Part shown: positions 7,869 through 14,003 of the stretch, one piece after another
Layout of the letters: each line of letters begins with the position of its first letter
Position numbering within the stretch: the first letter of the stretch is position 1
Position numbers and translations under genes: made by a program
Notes under the pieces: model-generated
The model's database searches: none
Told to the model about the DNA's origin: nothing
What the model saw: the letters and a program-made list of their open reading frames with translations, nothing else
Source: Candidatus Methylarchaceae archaeon HK01M
GTDB lineage: Archaea; Thermoproteota; Nitrososphaeria; Nitrososphaerales; JACAEJ01
Direction of reading: 5' to 3'
DNA length: 23,129 bases
NCBI GenBank assembly: GCA_024256245.1
Contig: JAKLZD010000059.1
Span: 1 to 23,129, forward strand

Positions 7869-7892
7869 TGTATACCAAAATAATTAGACCAA

Positions 7893-8456
7893 ATGGATTT
7901 AATTCAATGGATCTTGATAATTATTGTCGCAGTAGTTGTTATCGGCACAATATTGTTCTTTGTATTTATCTACAACAGATTCTATAGGCTCAAGAACTCT
8001 GCAGACGCAACGTTGGGACAGATCAGAGTCGCCATGAAAAAGAGACTCGACATGATTGAACAACTACTCAACTCAGTTAAGAGCTACGCCAAGTTCGAGA
8101 GGGAGGTTTTTGAGAAGATAACCAGTCTAAGAGCAGAAGTCTTTAAAACAGGTGCAGAAGGACTGCGAGATATAGATAATGAATCCAGAAGGATCCTTGG
8201 TAACATTCTAGCAGTGGCTGAAAATTACCCCGACCTAAAGACCTCTAACACGGTTACCGATTTGATGGGGGCGGTTAAGTCCGTAGAGGATGAGATTGCT
8301 AGGCAAAGATATACGTACAACAACATAGTCCAAGAGTTCAACATACTAACCGATACAGTCCCATCTAACTTTGTTGCGAGGATTATTGGCATGATGAAGC
8401 TAAATTATCTAAAGTTTGAAGAGGAGATAACTATACCGCCAAGGATAGAGTTTTGA
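7893..8456 (+). CDS. LemA family membrane protein
   Basis: The product has one N-terminal membrane span (residues 5-29) and then a long helical domain, the LemA architecture. Family blocks are NSADATLGQIRVAMKKR after the span, the NYPDLKTS motif near residues 110-117, and EIARQRYTYNNIVQEFN followed by VPSNFVARI near the C-terminus. The length (187) is standard. LemA proteins are widespread in bacteria and archaea but have no settled biochemical role; they are often encoded with a glycine-tailed membrane protein, as here. The DUF2207 gene begins 10 bp after the stop, so the two form an operon and probably a membrane complex. Confidence 0.93.
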   Translation: MDLIQWILIIIVAVVVIGTILFFVFIYNRFYRLKNSADATLGQIRVAMKKRLDMIEQLLNSVKSYAKFEREVFEKITSLRAEVFKTGAEGLRDIDNESRRILGNILAVAENYPDLKTSNTVTDLMGAVKSVEDEIARQRYTYNNIVQEFNILTDTVPSNFVARIIGMMKLNYLKFEEEITIPPRIEF

Positions 8457-8466
8457 GGATCATGAG

Positions 8467-10290
8467 ATGGTTGAAACAAAACAGATAGCAGCCCTAGTCC
8501 TCGTAACTTTTTTAATTGGAGTTGCCGGCGTTTCTGTTTTAAACCTCTTCTCACAGTTCTTGTTTTCTGGAGAGGTAGTTGTTGACAACTATAGCGCTAC
8601 CTTTTACCTAAATGGAACCCTCGTAGAGCGCTACACGTACAACATTGGAGTGTCCGATAAGTATCGTATGCTTTACAGGCTTTGGGATGCGCCCCTCTCT
8701 TTCAGTAGCTTGGGCGAGCCATATATAGAGTTACACCAAGTGAAAGGGCCGGAGGGGACAATTGCATACGCAAAAGACTACCTTGGAACAGTTCAGCTTT
8801 TCACTGGCGTGGATGACACAACCTACGATACGATTAGTCAGCTCGCAGAGTTTAATGAAGCGGGAGTATTCAACTCATATTACTTCAGCTCAGGTATTTA
8901 CTCTGTTGAATATGTCTTCAAATTATACCCGCCAATAGAGTATGATGATGAGATAAGCCATCTTAACATGAAGCTTGCTTCAACCCACTTACCCTATCGT
9001 GAAGTGTCTATCACTATAGAGGATGCAGGTTACATAGAAGCTCTTTATCCCCACCCTCCATCCATGCAAGTTACCGATTTAGGTGATAGAATCCTTCTCC
9101 AAGGAAGTGTAGCAAACGATGAACTCTTAGAGGTGGAGATGCTTCTAGAAAGAGATTTCCTCTCCATAATAGATGGCTTTCCGAGAGAGGTGAGCAATGT
9201 TAGGTCTTTGACTGTCGACGCCAATACTCAGTACTCTTTCCAGTACGATCTTTCGTTAGTATTAAAGTATGCATCTCTACTATTTATTTTAATAATCCCC
9301 TTTCTATTTATCATCATCTACTTCTTTTTTGGAAGGGAGAAAGACTTTGTTGTACCCAAATATCTTAGCACAATCCCCAATAGATTAAGAAAGTCATGGG
9401 TGGTTAACCTTTTATTTAAGAGCGATGCTTTGGACTTCGATGAAGACGGTTTCTACGCCACCCTCTTGGACCTACACTTAAGAGGGAAGATCAAGATAAA
9501 TACCGAAAATGAAGATTTGACGATTCAGGTTCTGGACCCAAAGAGCGAAGATAAATACGAACGCCAAGTTCTGCGTTTTCTTGAGAAGAATAAGAGGAAT
9601 GGTCTTTTTAAAACAGATTATATTAAAGGATTATTAGAAGACCAAAAGAAAACCTCCAATGTTTATCCAGAACTCCTTTCAATTAAGAATGAACTGAAGA
9701 ATTTGACTAAGTTTGTAGATAGGGAAAAGGCTTCAGAGTTCGCGATCAGTGGAAGAGGAAGAGTAGCCCTTCTTCTGTTGATGCCTGCTATCATTCTTTT
9801 GGCATCTATAATCCTTATGATCTTAACTCCTACTGTTCTTCATCTATTAACCGAACCGCTCATTCTATCAATAATCGGAATAATACAGGTGAGCGTGGCG
9901 GTTATCTTTCCATCGACCCTCTTCGGCAAATGGAAAGGAGATTACTATAAGGAGAAACTAGAGTGGGACTCTTTCAGGAACTTTCTTTCAGACCTTGCCC
10001 AGATAAAGAAGTATGCAACAGAGGATCTTTCCATGTGGGGTGAGTGGTTGGTATACGGGACAGCGTTGGGTGTTGGCAAGAAGGTGGCGGAGGCAATGAA
10101 AAAACTCAATATCGACTTTCCAGAAGGGACTATGTTGAGCTACGTTCCTATCTTCTTCCATCCAGTAATAGCGACGCCAATACAGACTAGTGGCGGAGGG
10201 GCGGGCGGATTTGGAGGAGGCGGATTTGGAGGAGGCGGCGGATTCGGTGGTGGCGGTGGAGGGGCACGTTTCTTACCTACCCTCTCATGA
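8467..10290 (+). CDS. DUF2207 family membrane protein with glycine-rich tail
   Basis: This 607-residue protein has an N-terminal signal anchor (about residues 6-30) and an extracytoplasmic beta-rich DUF2207 domain to about residue 260. A membrane span follows at about 264-287, then a cytoplasmic segment that begins with a VPKYLSTIPNRLRKSW region, two close spans at about 432-478, and a second cytoplasmic segment. The last 30 residues are almost only Gly with interspersed Phe (GGFGGGGFGGGGGFGGGGGG), a tail seen in many members of this family. DUF2207 proteins are regularly paired with LemA, which precedes it here. The function is unknown; a membrane-quality or envelope role is often assumed without proof. 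The start used is the ATG 10 bp after the LemA stop. The family assignment is firm. Confidence 0.9.
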   Translation: MVETKQIAALVLVTFLIGVAGVSVLNLFSQFLFSGEVVVDNYSATFYLNGTLVERYTYNIGVSDKYRMLYRLWDAPLSFSSLGEPYIELHQVKGPEGTIAYAKDYLGTVQLFTGVDDTTYDTISQLAEFNEAGVFNSYYFSSGIYSVEYVFKLYPPIEYDDEISHLNMKLASTHLPYREVSITIEDAGYIEALYPHPPSMQVTDLGDRILLQGSVANDELLEVEMLLERDFLSIIDGFPREVSNVRSLTVDANTQYSFQYDLSLVLKYASLLFILIIPFLFIIIYFFFGREKDFVVPKYLSTIPNRLRKSWVVNLLFKSDALDFDEDGFYATLLDLHLRGKIKINTENEDLTIQVLDPKSEDKYERQVLRFLEKNKRNGLFKTDYIKGLLEDQKKTSNVYPELLSIKNELKNLTKFVDREKASEFAISGRGRVALLLLMPAIILLASIILMILTPTVLHLLTEPLILSIIGIIQVSVAVIFPSTLFGKWKGDYYKEKLEWDSFRNFLSDLAQIKKYATEDLSMWGEWLVYGTALGVGKKVAEAMKKLNIDFPEGTMLSYVPIFFHPVIATPIQTSGGGAGGFGGGGFGGGGGFGGGGGGARFLPTLS

Positions 10291-10360
10291 ATATTTTAAA
10301 GGGTTTGAAGAGCGAAGGCAAAAGTTTGTAAGCAATTCAACATATATTCGGAGCCATCCA

Positions 10361-10375
10361 GAAGTCTTCTTTTTG
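10361..10375 (+). terminator. Small hairpin plus T-run after the DUF2207 gene
   Basis: AGAAG at 10361-10365 and CTTCT at 10367-10371 form a tight inverted repeat that runs into TTTTT ending at 10375. It lies between the DUF2207 stop and the 3' end of the opposing tRNA gene and could stop plus-strand transcription before the tRNA. Confidence 0.35.
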
Positions 10376-10436
10376 AAATTTGATTTAGCGCCGGGAGTGG
10401 GATTCGAACCCACGAGACCCCGAAGGGTCACAGACT

Positions 10437-10449
10437 TTCATTCGATAGT
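10437..10449 (-). other. tRNA intron at canonical position 37/38 (13 nt)
   Basis: Removing these 13 nt gives the 7-nt loop CTTGAGA between CAGGC and GTCTG. The central helix expected for a strict bulge-helix-bulge motif is poor here (only two of four pairs), so it would be a relaxed motif. The equivalent cut at 38/39 cannot be distinguished because A flanks both sides. Very short introns do occur in archaeal tRNAs. Confidence 0.7.
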
Positions 10450-10479
10450 CTCAAGGCCTGCGCATTCGTCCACTCTGCC

Positions 10480-10509
10480 GACGGGATGTTTGAGGTCTTC
10501 TCTAGCACT
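10480..10509 (-). other. tRNA intron at non-canonical position 8/9 (30 nt) with full BHB motif
   Basis: The exon part CGGG (tRNA positions 3-6) pairs with CCCG (10485-10482) as a 4-bp central helix. The 5' bulge is A7, U8 and the first intron base, and the 3' bulge is UC plus G9. The outer helix is G1-C2 with G-C (10478-10477), and a short inner helix GTG/CAT follows. Cutting after the second base of both bulges, as the archaeal splicing endonuclease does, joins U8 to G9 and restores a normal D stem. Confidence 0.78.
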
Positions 10510-10511
10510 AT

Positions 10512-10536
10512 CCCGGCAATCTCAACCCGGCAATCT
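10512..10536 (-). repeat. Tandem duplication of the tRNA-Ser 5' end (11 nt, period 14)
   Basis: CCCGGCAATCT occurs at 10512-10522 and again at 10526-10536 on the plus strand. On the minus strand the copy nearer the gene is the leader plus the first six acceptor bases of the tRNA; the other copy lies 14 nt upstream. Confidence 0.85.
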
Positions 10537-10618
10537 AAAATTCTACCATCTCCTTAAAATCCTTTTGATAAAAGATAAGTAAGCAAAACCTTAAGAGTCT
10601 TCATCTGAATCTTATCGA

Positions 10619-11545
10619 GTGTGTCAAATGCAAGAGCCAGATCTATCTATCGAGATATCGAGCCTTAAGATGGAAAGTCCGCTGATGTTGGCATCTGGCA
10701 TTTTGGGAACATCTATAGAACTACTAAGGCGTGTATTTGAAGATGGCGCAGGAGCCGTTGTTACAAAATCCATTGGTTATGAGCAACGCATGGGCTACGA
10801 TAACCCAACGATAGTAGAGGTCTATGGCGGGTACTTAAATGCTATAGGGCTCTCGAATCCAGGGATAAAAGAGTTCTATAAAGAGTTGTCTCGATCGAAG
10901 ATTGATGATCTACCCTTGGTAGTGAGCCTCTTTGGGGCCGAGTCATCCGAATTTAGTGAGATGATATCCATTCTCAACGAGTTAGAGGTTAAGGCTTACG
11001 AGTTGAACATATCTTGCCCTCATGTGAAAGGTTTTGGGGTAGAAGTCTGTCAAGATGCTAAATTGGTAGAGGATATTATAGAGGCTGTGAAAAAAGAGAC
11101 CCAAAAGCCTGTATTCGTAAAGCTCTCCCCTAACTTAACGGATATCGTTAATGCAGCAAAATTGGCTGAAGATGTTGGTGCAGACGCCATTACAGTAACC
11201 AATACATTCAAAGCCATGTCCATAGACATAGAGACCTGCAGACCGATTCTGGCGAATAAGATTGGAGGGTTATCTGGACCTGTTATCAAGCCTATAGCTG
11301 TAAGATGTGTCTATGAAATATATCAGAATGTAGATATCCCAATAATAGGTTGCGGAGGGGTAGTCGATTGGCAGGATGCCATCGAATTCTTTCTAGTGGG
11401 TGCCACAGCCATACAGATAGGCACAGGGATCGCCTACAAGGGATTAAGTGTATTCGAGAAGATAAAACAAGGCATAAAGGATTATCTTACTTTAAAAGGG
11501 AAGAGTAGTTTAAGGGATATTGTTGGTCTTGCCCATGGTTTCTGA
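10619..11545 (+). CDS. pyrD: Dihydroorotate dehydrogenase, class 1B catalytic subunit
   Basis: PyrD is the FMN-containing TIM-barrel subunit that oxidises dihydroorotate to orotate in pyrimidine synthesis. Class 1B features are clear: MLASGILGTS near the N-terminus, AVVTKSIGYEQRMGYDNPT, the substrate loop LNAIGLSNPG, NISCPHVKGFG with the likely catalytic Cys133, VKLSPNLTDI, and LANKIGGLSGPVIKPIAVR. The FMN phosphate site is IIGCGGVVDWQDA with AIQIGTG. The length of 308 is normal. The frame opens with GTG at 10619; an ATG three codons later (10628) is an equally good start and no clear ribosome binding site separates them. The pyrK gene overlaps its 3' end by 26 nt, so the two subunits are translated together. 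Confidence 0.95.
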   Translation: MCQMQEPDLSIEISSLKMESPLMLASGILGTSIELLRRVFEDGAGAVVTKSIGYEQRMGYDNPTIVEVYGGYLNAIGLSNPGIKEFYKELSRSKIDDLPLVVSLFGAESSEFSEMISILNELEVKAYELNISCPHVKGFGVEVCQDAKLVEDIIEAVKKETQKPVFVKLSPNLTDIVNAAKLAEDVGADAITVTNTFKAMSIDIETCRPILANKIGGLSGPVIKPIAVRCVYEIYQNVDIPIIGCGGVVDWQDAIEFFLVGATAIQIGTGIAYKGLSVFEKIKQGIKDYLTLKGKSSLRDIVGLAHGF

Positions 11546-12347
11546 TAAGCCAAGGATCGTCAAGGTATTAAATGTAAGAGATGAATCTAAGACTGTCCGA
11601 TCCTTGATCTTTGAAGATGATATATGTTCCAAGGCAAGGCCTGGGCAGTTCGTTATGGTGTGGATACCAGGGGTGGATGAAATCCCCATGAGCATATCCA
11701 TGACAAAGGCGAATGGCCTGGCTGGATTTACTGTAAGGAAGGTGGGTGAAGCATCCTCAGCTCTATTCGATATGGAGGCGGGGAGCCTTCTGGGCGTAAG
11801 AGGCCCTTATGGTAGGCATTTCACACCTATTATCGGAGATGTAATGATAGTAGGGGCAGGGACAGGGCTTGCGCCTCTGATGCCACTATCTGAGATTCTA
11901 ACTCAAAACCTTTCATCAATACATATGATAATAGGGGGAAAGACTATAGACGAGTTCGTCTTCGTAGACAGGGCAAGGGCGATCCTCTCCAAGACAAAGA
12001 GTGAGATCATAATAACCACAGAAGATGGCAGTTATGGGACGAAGGGCTTGGCAACGGATGCCATGGAGCCCATCTTAAAAGAGGGGCACATAGATAAAAT
12101 CTATACATGTGGTCCAGAGTTGATGATAAAGAAGGTCTTGGAGATTGCCCAAGTATTCTCTGTGCCTATTCAAGCTAGCCTTGAGAGGATAATGAAGTGT
12201 GGCATAGGGATCTGTGGCAGCTGCTGTATAGGCAGATATCGTGTATGCAAAGATGGTCCTGTATTCGATTCTCCAAAACTCGAAGAAATCATCGGTGAAT
12301 TGGGCCTGTTCAAGAGGGATCATTCGGGAAGAGCCACTATAATATAG
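11520..12347 (+). CDS. pyrK: Dihydroorotate dehydrogenase electron-transfer subunit (FAD, 2Fe-2S)
   Basis: PyrK passes electrons from the FMN of PyrD through a [2Fe-2S] cluster and FAD to NAD+. The flavin domain shows PGQFVMVWIPGVDEIPMS at 41-58, which carries the FAD-binding stretch, and the pyridine-nucleotide region begins with VGAGTGLAP at 111-119 and later has TCGPELM. The C-terminal cluster cysteines are C227, C232, C235 and C243 with the expected spacing; an extra Cys236 is present. Length 275 is usual. Translation probably starts at the listed ATG or at the ATG six codons in (11535, MVSDKP), which would reduce the overlap with pyrD to 11 nt. No other pyrimidine genes are in the window. 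Confidence 0.94.
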   Translation: MLVLPMVSDKPRIVKVLNVRDESKTVRSLIFEDDICSKARPGQFVMVWIPGVDEIPMSISMTKANGLAGFTVRKVGEASSALFDMEAGSLLGVRGPYGRHFTPIIGDVMIVGAGTGLAPLMPLSEILTQNLSSIHMIIGGKTIDEFVFVDRARAILSKTKSEIIITTEDGSYGTKGLATDAMEPILKEGHIDKIYTCGPELMIKKVLEIAQVFSVPIQASLERIMKCGIGICGSCCIGRYRVCKDGPVFDSPKLEEIIGELGLFKRDHSGRATII

Positions 12348-12355
12348 AGAAAAGG

Positions 12356-12364
12356 AAATATATT
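12356..12364 (+). promoter_or_regulatory. TATA box of the S30e gene
   Basis: AAATATATT, preceded by GAGAAAAGG as a possible BRE, lies about 37 nt before the S30e start. This gives a short leader that includes the ribosome binding site GGTGGTGA at 12387-12394. It implies that S30e has its own promoter right after the pyrK stop. Confidence 0.55.
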
Positions 12365-12396
12365 GGGCAGTCTTATAGGTAATAAGGTGGTGATTA

Positions 12397-12564
12397 ATGC
12401 CTACTCACGGATCACTGACAAAGGCTGGGAAGGTTAGAAGTTCGACCCCAAAGTTAGAGAAGAGAAATAAGAACGCGCCTATACCGAAAAGGGGTAATAG
12501 AAAAAAGTTCACAAAGAGATTTTTACTAGAAAGAAGATCGGGGCAGAACTGGTTAAGCGCATAA
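12397..12564 (+). CDS. rps30e: Small-subunit ribosomal protein S30e
   Basis: This 55-residue, highly basic protein reads MPTHGSLTKAGKVRSSTPKL at its N-terminus. This is the classic S30e pattern (GSLxxAGKVRxxTPK), followed by the conserved NKNAPIPKRGNRKKFTKR core. S30e is a component of the eukaryotic 40S subunit and, among prokaryotes, is found mainly in TACK-type archaea, so it is a useful taxonomic marker here. In eukaryotes it is made as a ubiquitin-like fusion (FAU); here it stands alone. A strong GGTGGTGA ribosome binding site sits 2 nt before the ATG and a good TATA box lies upstream. The gene follows pyrK by 49 bp. It is short enough to be missed by length-filtered gene callers. Confidence 0.95.
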   Translation: MPTHGSLTKAGKVRSSTPKLEKRNKNAPIPKRGNRKKFTKRFLLERRSGQNWLSA

Positions 12565-12614
12565 AAATCATTCATACTTTAAGTTATGAAAGCCACTGCT
12601 TCTCAATTATTCCT

Positions 12615-12701
12615 TTAAGAAGCGTACATATAGCAAAGGGTGCCTTTCAGCTTGTGTAAAGGTAATCTGAGTTCTTGCTCAATCTCCCTTACAAAATCCA
12701 T
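12615..12701 (-). CDS. Doubtful small ORF or gene remnant
   Basis: In the 212-bp gap between S30e and the next gene, the minus strand has a 28-codon ORF starting MDFVREIEQELRLPL. The frame stays open for 15 more codons upstream (to 12746) without an ATG, with a TTG at 12711-12713. The composition (alternating acidic and hydrophobic residues) looks protein-like, but I recognise no family. It might be a real micro-protein, the decayed end of a lost gene, or chance. Confidence 0.2.
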   Translation of the reverse strand: MDFVREIEQELRLPLHKLKGTLCYMYAS

Positions 12702-12744
12702 AATCTCAGACAAGATGGGCCGACGACAAGTTAAATCACAATTC

Positions 12745-12750
12745 TTTTAA
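12745..12750 (+). promoter_or_regulatory. TATA-like element of the GT4 gene
   Basis: TTTTAA centred 30 nt before the ATG at 12777 would give a leaderless transcript. Confidence 0.4.
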
Positions 12751-12776
12751 CAATGATACCATTTTGAAGGGATGGT

Positions 12777-14003
12777 ATGTCAAGTATCGCTCTTACCCAT
12801 AGCTCCTTCTCCGAATTCGGTGGTGCTGAACAGGTAATCATCCATCAAGCAAAGGGGCTAGGTAGGTTAGGGCACAAGGTTACTTGCTTCACATCCACAT
12901 CCTCTGACGAAAAGTTTCCTGAGCTACAAGTCCAATGCTACGGGACGGAAATCCCATCGCCTTTTGGACGTCTACTGATTAACATATCATTAAATGTGAT
13001 GATGGCATCTAAGATAGCCGATAAATTACAAAACTACAATTTAATCTTATCCCATCATCATCCTGGACCCTTGATAGCATATGAGGCGAAGAAGAAGTTC
13101 GGGATACCTTACGTTGCTTATATTCACCATCTACCTTTATTCCTTTATCCATTAGAGGTAGATAAGAAGACCATAAAATGGGCTCATAATGGGAGCAGGT
13201 TTGCTATTGAGACCTTGTCAAGAAGCCCGGGCATCAACCAATGGCTCAAGGGGGCCGATATAAGGTCCATCATGTACGCTGATGCCATACTCACAAATAG
13301 TCAGTATGTGAACCATCAGATTCGCTCGGTATATCATCGAGAGGCCCAGATATGTCGACCAGGTGTTGATGCATCCTTCTTTCAAAATCTATCTGATGAC
13401 CCTCGGATCATGGCTTTTAAAAGGCAATACGGATTGGGCGATAATGTTATGCTTTTAGTAGCGCGGATGACACCACAGAAAAAGTTCGATTGGGCCCTTA
13501 AAATCTTAAAGTTAGTAAAGAGTAAGGTAAAGGATGTCCAATTGGCGATCAAAACTGAAATACCAAATTGTAATAGATGGTCTCAAGCATTATTCCAAAA
13601 GGTTAATTTTTCTATGGCGTCTAATAGTGCGAAGGGTTCAGTTCGATGGATAACGAATTTAGATAGGAAAGATCTGCCTTTACTCTACAACTCAGCGAAA
13701 GTATACATATGCACTTCTGTGAAGGAGGCTTTCGGCATCAGCCCCATCGAAGCGATGGCATGTGGCTTACCAGTAGTAGCATGGGACGACTACTCTGGCA
13801 CATCTGAATATATAATTAATGGACAGAATGGTTACCTTTGCCATCCCTACGAACTTGAAGATTTTGTTAAGAAAGTTTCTTCCATACTATCTAATGAAGA
13901 TGGGGGAAAAGGAATGGGTAAGAAGGCTATGGAGTATGTAAAGAAGAACTTCGATTGGAATATTCATTTAAGGATATTAGACTCAGTTTTATCTAGAGTT
14001 TAA
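12777..14003 (+). CDS. GT4-family glycosyltransferase
   Basis: This is a cytoplasmic or membrane-associated GT-B-fold retaining glycosyltransferase of family GT4. The N-terminal half has the acceptor-side loop FSEFGGAEQVI (residues 11-21), and the C-terminal half binds the nucleotide sugar. The Glu-x7-Glu signature is seen in KEAFGISPIEAMACGLPVVAW, with the glutamates in EAFGISPIE. The donor-side lysine region is VARMTPQKKFDWAL. The 408-residue length is typical. The sugar and acceptor cannot be predicted. It is the first gene of the envelope glycan region and ends tail to tail with the large minus-strand GT-C-like gene, the two stops overlapping by 15 bp. It is divergent in sequence from the second GT4 protein of the window. 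Confidence 0.9.
   Translation: MSSIALTHSSFSEFGGAEQVIIHQAKGLGRLGHKVTCFTSTSSDEKFPELQVQCYGTEIPSPFGRLLINISLNVMMASKIADKLQNYNLILSHHHPGPLIAYEAKKKFGIPYVAYIHHLPLFLYPLEVDKKTIKWAHNGSRFAIETLSRSPGINQWLKGADIRSIMYADAILTNSQYVNHQIRSVYHREAQICRPGVDASFFQNLSDDPRIMAFKRQYGLGDNVMLLVARMTPQKKFDWALKILKLVKSKVKDVQLAIKTEIPNCNRWSQALFQKVNFSMASNSAKGSVRWITNLDRKDLPLLYNSAKVYICTSVKEAFGISPIEAMACGLPVVAWDDYSGTSEYIINGQNGYLCHPYELEDFVKKVSSILSNEDGGKGMGKKAMEYVKKNFDWNIHLRILDSVLSRV

Larger units (their letters stand above)
10389..10517 (-). tRNA. tRNA-Ser(UGA) with two introns
   Basis: Read on the minus strand this is a class II tRNA. The acceptor stem GCCGGGA (10517-10511) pairs perfectly with TCCCGGC (10396-10390), and the discriminator base is G (10389), as in archaeal tRNA-Ser. 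The T arm is GTGGG-TTCGAAT-CCCAC (10413-10397). The long variable arm is GACCC-TTCG-GGGTC (10429-10416). The D stem is GCA/TGC with GTGG in the loop, and the anticodon stem is CAGGC/GTCTG with anticodon TGA at 10454-10452 in a CTTGAG-A loop. The gene is not contiguous. A 30-nt insert (10509-10480) separates positions 8 and 9, and a 13-nt insert (10449-10437) lies at the canonical 37/38 site. CCA is not encoded. Leu is unlikely because of the discriminator and anticodon. Confidence 0.9.

Noticed and set aside
10196..10266. GGN-rich repeat as a possible microsatellite or repeat element
   Set aside because: It is explained by the glycine-rich tail of the DUF2207 protein.
10190..10582. Plus-strand frame containing GFEPTRPR
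   Set aside because: It is the antisense translation of the tRNA-Ser T arm and variable arm plus an alternate frame of the glycine-tail codons; this is a well-known false protein.
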